64,000 nucleotides of DNA from Aureimonas sp. ME7 (lineage in GTDB: Bacteria; Pseudomonadota; Alphaproteobacteria; Rhizobiales; Rhizobiaceae), in contig NZ_CAJCKW010000008.1 in the NCBI RefSeq assembly GCF_903970965.1, forward strand, positions 175,027-239,026. Direction: 5' to 3'. A program made the position numbers and the translations under genes. This document shows, piece after piece, positions 44,507 through 53,634 of this stretch. Under the pieces are notes generated by a model. It was not told the DNA's origin, did no database searches, and saw only the letters and a list, made by a program, of their open reading frames with translations. How positions within the stretch are numbered: the first letter of the stretch is position 1; the number at the start of each line of letters is the position of its first letter.

Positions 44507-45829
44507 ATGAACCCCATCGCACTCGTCGGGCTTGCAGCCGACCTTCGCCGTCACGCCCAAACGCGGGGGCCGGTGACGGTCGGCGTCGCGGGCGCGGGGC
44601 AGATGGGAATCGACCTCCTGGTGCAGCTTCGCCTGATGCCGGGCGTGCGGCTCGGCGCCGTCTCGACCTCGCGCCCCGCTGAAACCGAAGAGGCGCTCCG
44701 CTATGCCGGCTACGCGCCGGAGGAGAGCGTGCGCGCGTCCAGCGCGGACGGCGTGAACGCCGCGATCGAGGGGGGGCAGGCTGCCATCGTTGCGGACGCC
44801 AAGATCGTCTGCGAGAGCGGGCGCATCGACGTGGTGATCGATGCGACGGGAAGCCCGAGCTTCGGAACGGTCCTGGCGCTCGAAGCCTTTCGCCACGGCA
44901 AGCATGTGGTGATGCTGAACGTCGAGGCCGACATCACGATCGGCCGCTATCTGAAAGCCGAAGCCGCGCGCGCTGGGGTCGTCTACACGGGGGCGGCTGG
45001 CGACGAGCCCCAGTCCACGATCGAGCTGATCGGCCTTGCGCAATCGCTCGGCCTCGAGATCGTTTCGGCCGGCAAGGGAAAGAACAACGCACTCGACTTT
45101 GCGGCGGTGCCGGCGGACTACGAGGAGGAGGCGGCGCGGCGCAACATGAACGCGCGCATGCTGGTGGAGTTCGTGGACGGCTCCAAGACCATGGTGGAGA
45201 TGGTGGCGATCGCCAATGCCACGGGTTTGCGTCCGGACGTGCCCGGCATGCACGGGCCGAACGCCACCGCCGAGGATCTGGCGCAGGTTCTCTGCACGCG
45301 CGAGGACGGCGGCATCCTGTCGCGCTCGGGCTGCGTCGATTATTCCATCGGCCGGGGCGTCGCGCCCGGCGTCTTCTGCATCGTCAAGCCGCGTCACCCC
45401 CGCGTCCTAGAGCGGATCGCCGATCTAAAGGTGGGGCCGGGGCCGTGCTTCGCCTTGTTCCGCCCATTCCACCTGACCTCGATCGAGGTGCCGCTGTCGG
45501 CGATCCACGCCGTGATCCACGGGACGCCCCACTTGGAGCCGCTGGACCGGCCGGTGGCCGAATGCATCGCGGTGGCTAAGCGCGACTTGGCACCCGGCGA
45601 AGTGCTCGGGCGCATCGGCGAGACGCAGTATCGCGGCTTCGCGATGACGTGGGGCGAAGCGCGCGCGGTCGGCGGCCTGCCGCTGGGCTTGGCCGAGGGC
45701 GCGCGCGTGACGCGAGCGGTGAAAGCCGGCGAAAAGCTGACCTATGCCAACTGCGCGCCCGACGAGACGCTGGAGATCACGCGCATCCGCCGCGTTCTGG
45801 ACGAGGCGGATGCGGTGTTCGCGGCCTAG
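44507..45829 (+). CDS. NAD(P)-binding homoserine-dehydrogenase-like oxidoreductase with C-terminal SAF domain
   Basis: 440 residues from ATG 44507. The Rossmann fold starts VTVGVAGAGQMGIDLLVQLR (near 22-41). A homoserine-dehydrogenase-like middle reads GKHVVMLNVEADITIGRYLK, then AGDEPQSTIELIG. The last ~80 residues form a SAF-type domain (IAVAKRDLAPGEVLGRIGET, KAGEKLTYANCAPDETLEIT). Proteins of this layout are annotated only as 'NAD(P)H-dependent oxidoreductase' or 'SAF domain-containing' and often sit near carbohydrate or carboxylate catabolism genes. Divergent placement from the tct regulator suggests it processes the imported acid; the substrate is unknown. Its stop overlaps the convergent tonB stop. 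Confidence 0.8.
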   Translation: MNPIALVGLAADLRRHAQTRGPVTVGVAGAGQMGIDLLVQLRLMPGVRLGAVSTSRPAETEEALRYAGYAPEESVRASSADGVNAAIEGGQAAIVADAKIVCESGRIDVVIDATGSPSFGTVLALEAFRHGKHVVMLNVEADITIGRYLKAEAARAGVVYTGAAGDEPQSTIELIGLAQSLGLEIVSAGKGKNNALDFAAVPADYEEEAARRNMNARMLVEFVDGSKTMVEMVAIANATGLRPDVPGMHGPNATAEDLAQVLCTREDGGILSRSGCVDYSIGRGVAPGVFCIVKPRHPRVLERIADLKVGPGPCFALFRPFHLTSIEVPLSAIHAVIHGTPHLEPLDRPVAECIAVAKRDLAPGEVLGRIGETQYRGFAMTWGEARAVGGLPLGLAEGARVTRAVKAGEKLTYANCAPDETLEITRIRRVLDEADAVFAA

Positions 45830-46779
45830 CGGCCTTTCCGGGTAAAATTGATCCCGAGGCTTGGGATTGGAACGTTCCGCCCATCTGGAGGCGGCGGAAA
45901 CGGGCTGGCGCGCTGGATAAGCGACAAGGCGGCTTCATCGATCAGTGGGTTTCCGGATGATCCTACGAGGCGGACGCCTGTTGCGGCACCGCTAGCCGTG
46001 ATGGTGAAGGACACCCGCGCCGTTCCTATGGGATCTCCACGCAGATTGCGTTTGAACCTGTTCAGCCTCGCCTGGACTTGGTTTTTCCAACTCGCAACGG
46101 ACGCCGCCGAACTTTGACGCGCTCCTTGCGTCGACTGCGAGGCGCGCGACGCCTGCGAGGGCGGCGGCGCCGCCTGCTGACGTCGCTCGGTACGGGGGCG
46201 CTCGGTGCGCGGACGCTCCTGACGCTTCTCGACCCGCGGCCTTTCGGGCCGTTTCTGCGCGACCTCTCGGCGCGGCTCGGGCGGGCGCGGGCGCATTTGC
46301 GGAATCGGTGCGTTGATCACCGCTTCCGCCGGCGCATCGGTCACCGGAAGCTCGGGCTGGCGCTCGGGGGGCGGCTCGGGAAGCGGTTCCGGCTCCGGTT
46401 CGGGCAGCGGCTCCGGCTCTTCCACCGGCGGCGGCTCTGGGGGAGGTGGCTCTTCCGGCTCCGGCGGTGGAGGAGTGGGCTCCGGCGGGGGCGGCTCGGG
46501 CTCCGGCTGCGGTTCAGGTTCCGGCTCGGGCGGCGTTTCCGCGGGCGGCGTCTCGACGGCGGGCGCGGCGGGCGCGGCCGGCGGCTCGGGCGCGGCGAGC
46601 TCGATCAGGATTGGCGCTTCGGGCGCGCCGGCCGGCGGCGTCGCCACCGGCGGCATCTGAACGAAGAACCAAGCGGCGGCGGCATGGGCCGTGGCGACGG
46701 CCAGCACCGCGACGCCCCAGCGCGCGGCCCCAGCGAAGCCGGACGAGCGCTCGATATCCCGAGGATTGGCAAGGCTCAT
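45826..46779 (-). CDS. tonB: Energy transducer TonB
   Basis: 317-residue TonB-family protein. A membrane anchor (about residues 18-37, GVAVLAVATAHAAAAWFFV) is followed by a long Pro/Glu-rich periplasm-spanning segment (about 45-135, many PEPEPEPQP-type units), an Arg/Glu basic region, and a C-terminal TonB domain (TGVRLVGSSGNPLIDEAALS) ending LGINFTRKGR. It transduces the proton-motive force from ExbBD to outer-membrane receptors. It overlaps exbD by 4 bases. No TonB-dependent receptor lies in the window, so the substrates (iron complexes, B12) are unknown. Confidence 0.94.
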   Translation of the reverse strand: MSLANPRDIERSSGFAGAARWGVAVLAVATAHAAAAWFFVQMPPVATPPAGAPEAPILIELAAPEPPAAPAAPAVETPPAETPPEPEPEPQPEPEPPPPEPTPPPPEPEEPPPPEPPPVEEPEPLPEPEPEPLPEPPPERQPELPVTDAPAEAVINAPIPQMRPRPPEPRREVAQKRPERPRVEKRQERPRTERPRTERRQQAAPPPSQASRASQSTQGARQSSAASVASWKNQVQARLNRFKRNLRGDPIGTARVSFTITASGAATGVRLVGSSGNPLIDEAALSLIQRASPFPPPPDGRNVPIPSLGINFTRKGR

Positions 46780-47240
46780 GGCTGCGGGGCGGCTCCGGCG
46801 GCGTCGGCAGGACCCGCCGCGCCGGCGTTCTCGAGGCCGACGAGCGCGATCTTCAGATAGCCCGCGTCGCGCAATCCGTTCATCACTTCCATCAGGTCGC
46901 CGTAGTCGACGGCGGCATCGGCGCGCAGAAAGATGCGCTCGTCGCGCTTGCCCCCCGTTCGCGCGTCGAGCGCCGCCTGCAGGCCCTCGCGCGTGACCTC
47001 GGCTTCGCCGAGCACGAGGTTCAGATCGTCCTGAACGGTGAGATAGAGCGGCTCGTCCGGCCGCTGCTGCGGCTGGGCGTTCGACACCGGCAGGTCGACC
47101 GGCACGTCCACCGTCGACAAGGGCGCGGCGACCATGAAGATGATCAGGAGAACCAGGACAACGTCGATGAAGGGCGTGACGTTGATCTCGGAGACTTCGC
47201 CCGAATCGTCGTCGTCGCCGCTCTTGAGGCTGACACCCAT
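46776..47240 (-). CDS. exbD: Biopolymer transport protein ExbD
   Basis: 154 residues from ATG 47238-47240. It has a single membrane helix with the conserved proton-path aspartate in EINVTPFIDVVLVLLIIFMV and a C-terminal periplasmic domain (LRADAAVDYGDLMEVMNGLR). A partner of ExbB in the TonB motor. It sits 5 bases after exbB and overlaps tonB by 4 bases. Confidence 0.95.
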   Translation of the reverse strand: MGVSLKSGDDDDSGEVSEINVTPFIDVVLVLLIIFMVAAPLSTVDVPVDLPVSNAQPQQRPDEPLYLTVQDDLNLVLGEAEVTREGLQAALDARTGGKRDERIFLRADAAVDYGDLMEVMNGLRDAGYLKIALVGLENAGAAGPADAAGAAPQP

Positions 47241-47245
47241 CGCGC

Positions 47246-48397
47246 CTACTCCGCCGCCGAACGCGGATAGGGCGCGCGGGTGACGGCGCTCGTCACCTTG
47301 GCGCGGTCGAGATCGCGCGACAGGTGCTGGAGGACGCCGGCCGAAGCGTCCGACAGGACCGCCCGGTAGCCGGAAATGGCACGCGCGAAGACGTTGTAGA
47401 TGATGACGGCGGGAATGGCGGCGACGAGGCCGATCGCGGTGGCGAGCAGCGCTTCGGCGATGCCCGGCGCCACCACGGCGAGGTTGGTGGTGTTGGCCTG
47501 ACTGATGCCGATGAAGGAGTTCATGATGCCCCACACGGTGCCGAACAGGCCGACGAACGGCGCGGTGGAGCCGATCGTCGCCAGAAGGCCGGTGCCGCGC
47601 GCCATGCGCCGGCCGGCGCGTGCTTCGATGCGCTGAAGGGCGATGGCGGCGCGTTCCTTGATGCCTTCGGGGCCGAGACCCTGCGAGCGGGCGCGCTCCT
47701 CGGCCGCCGCGCGCACCATGGCGCCGACGGGGCCGCGCTTCCAGCCGCTGGCCTCGACGTTTTCTGCGAGCGGCAGCCCCTCGGCTTGCGTCAGGCGACG
47801 AACGCCCCGGCTGGCGCGCGTCTTGGCGGCGGTAAGCTCCAGGACCTTGGCGAGCCAGATCGTCCAGGTGACGACGGAGGCGAAGGCAAGGCCGATCATC
47901 ACCGCCTTCACGACGTAGTCGGCGGCCATGAACATGCCCCAGGGGGACAGGTCGTGCGGCAGGGTCGCCGTGGCGGTCGCATCGCCCGTTTCGCCGTCCG
48001 CATCGACGCTCACCGGCTCGACCGGAACCGGGTTCGAAGGCGCAGCGCCCGGCGTCGAGCCGGCTGGCGTGGGGGTGCCCGGCGAAGCCGCCGCAGCGGG
48101 GGCGGGTTCGGTCGCGGGCGGCGTCGAGGCCGCGGGCGCCGCGCTCGGTGCAGCGGCGGGCGATGCCGGGGCGGGTGTCGAAGCCGGAGCGGAGGGCGTG
48201 GACGGGGTCGAAGGCGCGACGGCGGCGGGTGCCGGGGCCGGGCCGGGGCTCGTCTGCGTCGTGGGGGCAGGCGAGGACGGCGCGGTTTCCTGCGCCAGAA
48301 CCGGGCCGGCGATCAGCGGCAGCGCCAGCAGCGCGCCGAGCACGAGCCGCCCGTTGCCGAGCCGGGGAAACGCGTGAGACGACATGTCCTTTGCCAT
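47246..48397 (-). CDS. exbB: TonB-system energizer ExbB with long N-terminal extension
   Basis: 383 residues from ATG 48395-48397 (GGAAGG 7 bases upstream). A signal-like stretch (LVLGALLALPLIAGPVLAQE) is followed by about 110 residues almost wholly of Ala/Pro/Ser/Thr, a feature of the 'type 2' ExbB of Rhizobiales, though long here. The three membrane helices and the MotA/ExbB channel core follow (YVVKAVMIGLAFASVVTWTI; GLLATIGSTAPFVGLFGTVW; ATAIGLVAAIPAVIIYNVFA). First gene of exbB-exbD-tonB. The low-complexity tract probably reaches toward the outer membrane or peptidoglycan. Confidence 0.93.
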   Translation of the reverse strand: MAKDMSSHAFPRLGNGRLVLGALLALPLIAGPVLAQETAPSSPAPTTQTSPGPAPAPAAVAPSTPSTPSAPASTPAPASPAAAPSAAPAASTPPATEPAPAAAASPGTPTPAGSTPGAAPSNPVPVEPVSVDADGETGDATATATLPHDLSPWGMFMAADYVVKAVMIGLAFASVVTWTIWLAKVLELTAAKTRASRGVRRLTQAEGLPLAENVEASGWKRGPVGAMVRAAAEERARSQGLGPEGIKERAAIALQRIEARAGRRMARGTGLLATIGSTAPFVGLFGTVWGIMNSFIGISQANTTNLAVVAPGIAEALLATAIGLVAAIPAVIIYNVFARAISGYRAVLSDASAGVLQHLSRDLDRAKVTSAVTRAPYPRSAAE

Positions 48398-48706
48398 AGG
48401 CGACCTTCCATCGACCGGGCCGGTCATGGCCCGCACCGCAGCCCGCCCCAAAAGGCCGGCGGGTTCTGCGATCAATACATGAAACTTGAAGTCAGGTTTT
48501 CCATACGCAGGACATAGCTGGCGCACAAGCCTTTCCCGGCAATCTTTCCCCAGGGAAGGCGGCGCCTCGCTTCGGGCTCTCGTCGTTGCGAGGCGGGGGA
48601 TCGACAGTTGGTCGTCGCGCTCCACCATAGTGGCGAACCTTGAAAGGGCCGTGTCCGCTCGTTCGACGCGCCGCGACCCGTCTCGAACTTCGCCGAGGAC
48701 ATTTCG
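48398..48706. promoter_or_regulatory. Divergent region between exbB and transketolase, with a possible RirA-type iron operator
   Basis: This 309-base region has no gene. At 48480-48494 it contains TGA-AACTTGAAG-TCA, a TGA-N9-TCA match to the iron-responsive operator bound by RirA in rhizobia, 83 bases before the exbB start. The pattern is short and expected by chance several times in 64 kb, so it is only suggestive. No Irr-type box was found. The rest holds promoters for exbB (minus) and tkt (plus) that I cannot place. Confidence 0.35.
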
Positions 48707-50800
48707 ATGAGCGCGCTTCCCACTGCGGCCAACGACGGCACTCCCACCAACTCGCTCGCCCAGAAGACGATCGACACGATCCGCACCCTGTCGATGGACG
48801 CGGTTCTGAAGGCCCATTCCGGCCATGTCGGCGCGCCGCTGGGCCTCGCGCCGACCGCCTACACCGTGTGGTCTGAGTTCCTGCGCACCGACCCCTCCCG
48901 CCCGGACTGGCCGAACCGCGACCGGTTCGTCCTCTCCGTCGGCCACGGATCGATGCTGCTCTACGCTCTCCTGCATCTGGCCGGCGTCGAGGAGATCGAC
49001 GCGGACGGGCGTAAGACGGGCAAGCCGGCTGTCTCGATCGAGGATATCGAGGGTTTCCGTCAGCTGTCCTCCAAGACGCCGGGACACCCGGAATACCGGA
49101 TGACCACCGGCGTCGAGACCACGACCGGCCCGCTCGGCCAGGGCTGCGGCAACTCGGTCGGCATGGCGCTCGCCGAGCGCTATCTCGCCGCGCACTACAA
49201 CCGGCCGGAGGCGACCGTCTTCGACCACGACGTGATCGTCCTGTGCGGCGATGGCGACATGATGGAGGGCGTGTCGTCGGAGGCCGCCTCGCTCGCCGGT
49301 CACCTCAAGCTCTCCAACCTCCTCTGGATCTACGACAACAACCGCGTCTCCATCGAAGGCTTCACGGACCTCGCCTTTTCCGAGGACGTCGCGGCGAGAT
49401 TCCGGGCCTACGGCTGGAAGACGCTCCATGTCTCCGACGGCAATGATCTCGCCGCCATCCACGACGCGGTCGCCGAGTTCCGCCAGACAGACGACCGGCC
49501 GACGCTGATCGTGGTGGACACGGTGATCGGCTACGGCCTCCAGAAGCAGCAGGGCACGGCGAAAGCGCACGGCGAAGCCTTCGACGCCGAGGATGTGAAA
49601 GGGGCCAAGCGCTTCTACGGCTGGCCCGAGGACAAGAGCTTCTTCGTGCCGGACGGCGTGGCGGACGCCTTCCGAAGCGCGATCGAGGAGCGGGGCCGGG
49701 CGCTGCGCGAAACGTGGGAAGCCGACTTCGAGCGCTACCGCGCGGCCCATCCGGGGCTCGCGGCCGAGATCGACGCCATGCGGCAAGGCAAGCTGCCGGA
49801 GGGCTGGGACAAGGACATCCCGAGTTTCGAGGCGGATGCCAAGGGCGTCGCCTCGCGCGATGCCGGCGGCAAGGTGCTGAATGCCATCGCGCCGCATCTG
49901 CCCTATCTCGTCGGCGGCTCGGCCGATCTCGCTCCTTCTAACAAGACGCTGATCTCCGGCGACGCCGGCTCGTTCGAGGCCGGCGACTATGCCGGTCGGA
50001 ACCTTCATTTCGGCATTCGCGAGCACGCGATGGGCTCGATCGCCAACGGCATGGCGCTCACCTACCTCAAGGCCTACGCCTCCACCTTCCTCGTCTTTTC
50101 CGACTACATGCGCGCGCCCATCCGCCTGTCGGCGATCATGGAAGTGCCGGTGGTCTGGGTGTTCACCCACGATTCCATCGGGGTCGGCGAGGACGGGCCG
50201 ACGCACCAGCCGATCGAGCAGCTGATGAGCCTTCGCGCCATTCCGGGGCTCAACACGATCCGCCCCGCCGACGCCAACGAGACGGCGGAAGCCTGGCGCG
50301 TCGCGCTGGAGCAGACGCACGAGCCGGCGGCCCTCATCCTGTCGCGCCAGCCGCTGCCGACTTTGGACCGCTCGAAATACGCTTCTGCCTCCGGCCTCAA
50401 GCGCGGCGCCTACGTGCTGGCGGGCTCGCAGGACGAGCGGCCGGACGTGATCCTTCTGGGAACGGGCTCCGAGATTTCGCTCTGCATCGAGGCGCACGAG
50501 AAGCTCGTGGCCGAGGGCGTGAAGTCGCGCGTCGTCTCCATGCCGTCCTGGCATCTCTTCGAACGCCAAGACGAGAGCTACCGCGACAAGGTTCTGCCCC
50601 CCGATGTGATGGCGCGCGTGGCGGTGGAGCAGGGCGGCTCGCTCGGCTGGGACCGCTATGCCGGCGCCAAGGGGGGCAAGGTGGTGATGACGACCTTCGG
50701 TGCCTCAGCCCCGATCGCCAAGCTGCAGGAAAAGTTCGGCTTCACGGTCGACAACGTCCTGAAGCTCGCGCACGAGCAGATCGCCGCAGGGCGCTCCTGA
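48707..50800 (+). CDS. tkt: Transketolase
   Basis: 697-residue thiamine-diphosphate enzyme transferring two-carbon ketol units in the pentose phosphate pathway. The TPP-binding motif begins LCGDGDMMEGVSSEAASLAG and continues WIYDNNRVSIEG. The transketolase signature 2 region reads STFLVFSDYMRAPIRLSAIM with TLI and GEDGPTHQPIEQL nearby. Length is typical. A single start ATG at 48707. It is followed by gnd after 80 bases, grouping pentose phosphate enzymes. Confidence 0.97.
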   Translation: MSALPTAANDGTPTNSLAQKTIDTIRTLSMDAVLKAHSGHVGAPLGLAPTAYTVWSEFLRTDPSRPDWPNRDRFVLSVGHGSMLLYALLHLAGVEEIDADGRKTGKPAVSIEDIEGFRQLSSKTPGHPEYRMTTGVETTTGPLGQGCGNSVGMALAERYLAAHYNRPEATVFDHDVIVLCGDGDMMEGVSSEAASLAGHLKLSNLLWIYDNNRVSIEGFTDLAFSEDVAARFRAYGWKTLHVSDGNDLAAIHDAVAEFRQTDDRPTLIVVDTVIGYGLQKQQGTAKAHGEAFDAEDVKGAKRFYGWPEDKSFFVPDGVADAFRSAIEERGRALRETWEADFERYRAAHPGLAAEIDAMRQGKLPEGWDKDIPSFEADAKGVASRDAGGKVLNAIAPHLPYLVGGSADLAPSNKTLISGDAGSFEAGDYAGRNLHFGIREHAMGSIANGMALTYLKAYASTFLVFSDYMRAPIRLSAIMEVPVVWVFTHDSIGVGEDGPTHQPIEQLMSLRAIPGLNTIRPADANETAEAWRVALEQTHEPAALILSRQPLPTLDRSKYASASGLKRGAYVLAGSQDERPDVILLGTGSEISLCIEAHEKLVAEGVKSRVVSMPSWHLFERQDESYRDKVLPPDVMARVAVEQGGSLGWDRYAGAKGGKVVMTTFGASAPIAKLQEKFGFTVDNVLKLAHEQIAAGRS

Positions 50801-50880
50801 ACCTCTCCCATGCTTTCGCGACGGCCGGACCAAGAGTTCCGGTCGCGCTTCCTCCCCATCGACATCAAGGTTGAATCTTC

Positions 50881-51858
50881 ATGCAGATCGCGATCATCGG
50901 CCTCGGCCGCATGGGCGGCAACATCACCCGTCGCCTCATGCAGCATGGCCACGAATGCCTCGTCTATGACCGCAACGCGGAGACCGTCTCCGCCCTGTCA
51001 GGCGAGGGCGCCAAGGGTGCCAGCTCGTTGGCCGACCTAGCGAAGGCCTTCTCGGACCGTAAGGTGTTCTGGGTCATGCTGCCGGCGGGCGAGCCGACGG
51101 AAGCCGCAATCCGCGATCTCGGCGCGCTCTGCGCCCCCGGCGATGTCGTGATCGACGGCGGCAACACGTTCTACAAGGACGACATCCGCCGTTCGAAGGA
51201 ACTCGCCGAAAAGGACGTCGCCTATGTCGACGTCGGCACCTCGGGCGGCGTCTGGGGGCTGGAGCGCGGCTATTGCATGATGATCGGCGGGCCGGAGGAC
51301 ACGGTGCGCGATCTCGATCCGATCTTCGATGCCCTGGCGCCCGGCGCCGGTGCGATCGAACGGACGCGCGGGCGCGATGCGGCCGACAGCCGTGCGGAGC
51401 GTGGCTATATCCATGCCGGACCGGCGGGCGCCGGCCATTTCGTCAAGATGGTCCACAACGGCATCGAATACGGGCTGATGCAGGCTTATGCCGAAGGCTT
51501 CGACATCCTGAAGACCAAGAACTCGCCCCTTCTGCCGGAAGACGAGCGGTTCGAACTCAATCTGCCGGACATCGCCGAAGTCTGGCGGCGCGGCTCGGTG
51601 ATCTCGTCCTGGCTTCTCGACCTGACGGCGATCGCGCTGGCGGGCGACAAGGACCTTCATCGCTTCTCCGGCAATGTGGCCGATTCCGGCGAAGGGCGCT
51701 GGACGCTGGAAGCGGCGATGGAGGAGGCCGTGCCGGTCAACGTCCTGTCGGCCGCGCTCTACGCGCGCTACCGCTCGCGCCAGGAGGCGACCTTCGGCGA
51801 CAAGATGCTGTCGGCGATGCGCTTCGGCTTCGGCGGCCATGTCGAGATCCCGCAATAG
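50881..51858 (+). CDS. gnd: 6-phosphogluconate dehydrogenase, decarboxylating (short form)
   Basis: 325-residue oxidative pentose phosphate enzyme giving ribulose 5-phosphate, CO2 and NAD(P)H. The N-terminal Rossmann motif is [20 protein letters not shown]. The signature region reads [12 protein letters not shown], and the catalytic Lys/His area is [20 protein letters not shown]. It is the short (~300-330 residue) GndA/YqeC type, often NAD-preferring, not the 470-residue form. The HAD gene starts 1 base after its stop codon. Confidence 0.94.
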   Translation: MQIAIIGLGRMGGNITRRLMQHGHECLVYDRNAETVSALSGEGAKGASSLADLAKAFSDRKVFWVMLPAGEPTEAAIRDLGALCAPGDVVIDGGNTFYKDDIRRSKELAEKDVAYVDVGTSGGVWGLERGYCMMIGGPEDTVRDLDPIFDALAPGAGAIERTRGRDAADSRAERGYIHAGPAGAGHFVKMVHNGIEYGLMQAYAEGFDILKTKNSPLLPEDERFELNLPDIAEVWRRGSVISSWLLDLTAIALAGDKDLHRFSGNVADSGEGRWTLEAAMEEAVPVNVLSAALYARYRSRQEATFGDKMLSAMRFGFGGHVEIPQ

Positions 51859-51859
51859 C

Positions 51860-52690
51860 ATGACGGAGCTCGACCCGGCGCTCGCCGCCCGCATCCGCCT
51901 CGTCATCTGCGACATCGACGGCACGATCGTGCGCGACGACAAGAACCTTTCGGAAGCGACGATCAAGGCCGTGACGAGGGCGCGGGACGCCGGCATCGCG
52001 GTGACCCTGATCAGCGCCCGGCCCGCGAGCGGGCTCGGCGCCATCGTGCGCGAACTCAGGGTGAAAGGGGCGGTCGGCGCCTTCAACGGCGGCACGCTGT
52101 TCGAGGCCGGCGGCGCGGTGATCGAGGCGCATCGCCTGGCACCCGACGATGCGCGGCGGGCCGTCGCCATGCTGGACGAGGCGGGCGTTCCGGTCTGGGT
52201 GTTCGCCGACGGCCTCTGGCTCGCGCGCGACAAGGACGCGCTGCACGACGATCGCGAGCGCAAGGCGGCGCAGCTCGAGCCGACGATCACGCGCGACTTC
52301 ACGCCCTGGCTGGACCGGGCGGACAAGGTGGTCGGCGTGTCCGACGACTATCCGCTGGTCGAACGGATGGAGAATGAGATCGGCCAAGCGCTCGGGGACA
52401 CCGCCAACGTGGTGCGCTCGCAGCGCTACTTCCTCGACGTGACCGCCAAGGTCGCCAACAAGGGCGACGGCGCGGCGTTCCTGGCCAAGGCCCACGGCGT
52501 GCCGCTCGACGAGACGGCGGCCGTCGGCGACATGCCGAACGACATTCCGATGATCCGCCGCGCCGGGCTCGGCGTCGCCATGGGGCAGGCGGCGGACGCG
52601 GTTCGCGAGGCGGCGGGCTTCGTTACCGCCTCCAACGAGGAGGATGGGGTCGCTCGGCTCCTCGACCTTTTGGTCGAGGCGCGGCGCTAG
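51860..52690 (+). CDS. HAD-superfamily Cof-type phosphatase
   Basis: 276-residue HAD hydrolase of the Cof/YidA group (C2b cap). Motif I is VICDIDGTIV (nucleophile and acid Asp). Motif II Thr/Ser is in VTLISARPASG, the motif III Lys is in VANKGDGAAFLAKAHG, and motif IV is VGDMPNDIPMIRRAG. Such proteins dephosphorylate sugar phosphates or cofactors. It starts one base after the gnd stop, so it may act on a pentose phosphate intermediate; that is inferred. Its stop overlaps the convergent cyclase gene by 4 bases. Confidence 0.92.
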   Translation: MTELDPALAARIRLVICDIDGTIVRDDKNLSEATIKAVTRARDAGIAVTLISARPASGLGAIVRELRVKGAVGAFNGGTLFEAGGAVIEAHRLAPDDARRAVAMLDEAGVPVWVFADGLWLARDKDALHDDRERKAAQLEPTITRDFTPWLDRADKVVGVSDDYPLVERMENEIGQALGDTANVVRSQRYFLDVTAKVANKGDGAAFLAKAHGVPLDETAAVGDMPNDIPMIRRAGLGVAMGQAADAVREAAGFVTASNEEDGVARLLDLLVEARR

Positions 52691-53502
52691 ATCAGCGCCA
52701 GGACGCGGGCCGGGCCGCCGGTTCCGCCGCGATGCTTGGGCGCGCCAACGACGATCGTGGCGCCCGTCACCGGCAGGTCCTCGAGGTTGGCGAGACCCTC
52801 GACGCCGTAGCGCCCGCCGGGCAGCCAGGAATTGTGGACCGCGAAATCAGTCGAGTTGCCGGGGTCGAGCGAGAGCGTGTCCACCCCGATCGCCGCGACA
52901 CCCCGCTCGGCCAGGAGGTCGGTCGCGGATTTTGCAAAGCCGGGAAAGGTGAAGGCGTTCGACGCGTCGTTGCGAAAGCCCGGCGTTCCGACCTTCTTCG
53001 CCCAGCCCGAACGCAGGGCGACGAGTGCGCCGGCCGGAATCTCACCGTGGGCCGAGACGAAGGTCTCGACGTCCTCGGCGTCCAGCGCAGCGTTCGGATC
53101 GTCCTTCGCCTTCGCCGAAATGTCGATGATGCAGAGCGGGCAGACGAGGCTTTGCGGCTCCAGTTCGTCGACGCTCGTGCCGTCCTTCGAGAAGTGCAGC
53201 GGGGCGTCGATATGGGTGCCGGTGTGCTCGAAGATCGTCAGCTTGTAGAGCTGGTAGCCGTGCTCGTCGAACGCGACGGCCTGATCCATCTCGATGCCCG
53301 GAACGCCGTCGAAGGTCGGAAACTTCGCGTCGTAGGCATGGGTGAGATCGACGACGCGGCCCGTGTTCTGCGCCAGCGCCGGCCGGTTCGCGGCCAGGCT
53401 GGCGGCGAGCGCCGCACCCGTGGTCGCGGCGGCGCCGGCGAAGAATGAACGGCGCGACAGCATGTTGCTCTTCACGCCTTCGATCACGCAAGTATGGCAC
53501 AT
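52687..53502 (-). CDS. Cyclase family protein with Tat signal
   Basis: 271 residues. The start MCHTCVIEGVKSNML precedes the twin-arginine signal SRRSFFAGAAATTG; ATG at 53461-53463 is an alternative start directly before it. The cyclase/kynurenine-formamidase-like fold is identified by the metal motif EHTGTHIDAPLHFS, GWAKKVGTPGF and AIGVDTLSLDPG. These are Zn/Mn-dependent amide or lactone hydrolases; the substrate is unknown. Export to the periplasm is predicted. It is divergent from metH and convergent with the HAD gene. Confidence 0.88.
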   Translation of the reverse strand: MCHTCVIEGVKSNMLSRRSFFAGAAATTGAALAASLAANRPALAQNTGRVVDLTHAYDAKFPTFDGVPGIEMDQAVAFDEHGYQLYKLTIFEHTGTHIDAPLHFSKDGTSVDELEPQSLVCPLCIIDISAKAKDDPNAALDAEDVETFVSAHGEIPAGALVALRSGWAKKVGTPGFRNDASNAFTFPGFAKSATDLLAERGVAAIGVDTLSLDPGNSTDFAVHNSWLPGGRYGVEGLANLEDLPVTGATIVVGAPKHRGGTGGPARVLALI

Positions 53503-53614
53503 GGAAGCCGATCCTTCGGGGTCGCTGAGGGAATGTCGAAGCGGAGACTACCCGCACCACCCGGCGTTGCAAGTTGACGCCGGCCCCAAGCGCCTCGCCA
53601 CGCCAGGTTAAATT

Positions 53615-53634
53615 ATATAAGGACATCCTTATAT
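53615..53634. promoter_or_regulatory. 20-bp palindromic operator upstream of metH
   Basis: ATATAAGGA-CA-TCCTTATAT has perfect 9-bp arms around 2 bases and lies 36 bases before the metH start, in an AT-rich patch (GTTAAATTATATAAGG). It is the kind of site bound by a homodimeric repressor that covers the -10 region. In methionine regulons of some bacteria an ArsR-family S-adenosylhomocysteine sensor (SahR) binds palindromes of this style; assignment to it here is inference. Confidence 0.6.

Noticed and set aside
46330..46600. Tandem DNA repeat
   Set aside because: The periodicity is explained by Pro-Glu codons in tonB and needs no separate repeat feature.
46313..46660. Gly/Ser-repeat protein on the plus strand
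   Set aside because: It is the antisense of TonB's Pro/Glu spacer; the apparent GSGSGS repeat arises from the codons of that spacer.
47246..50569. Minus-strand frame of about 1100 codons spanning transketolase and exbB
   Set aside because: Only the last ~380 codons are a real protein (ExbB). The part antisense to tkt is a high-GC shadow without recognisable domains.
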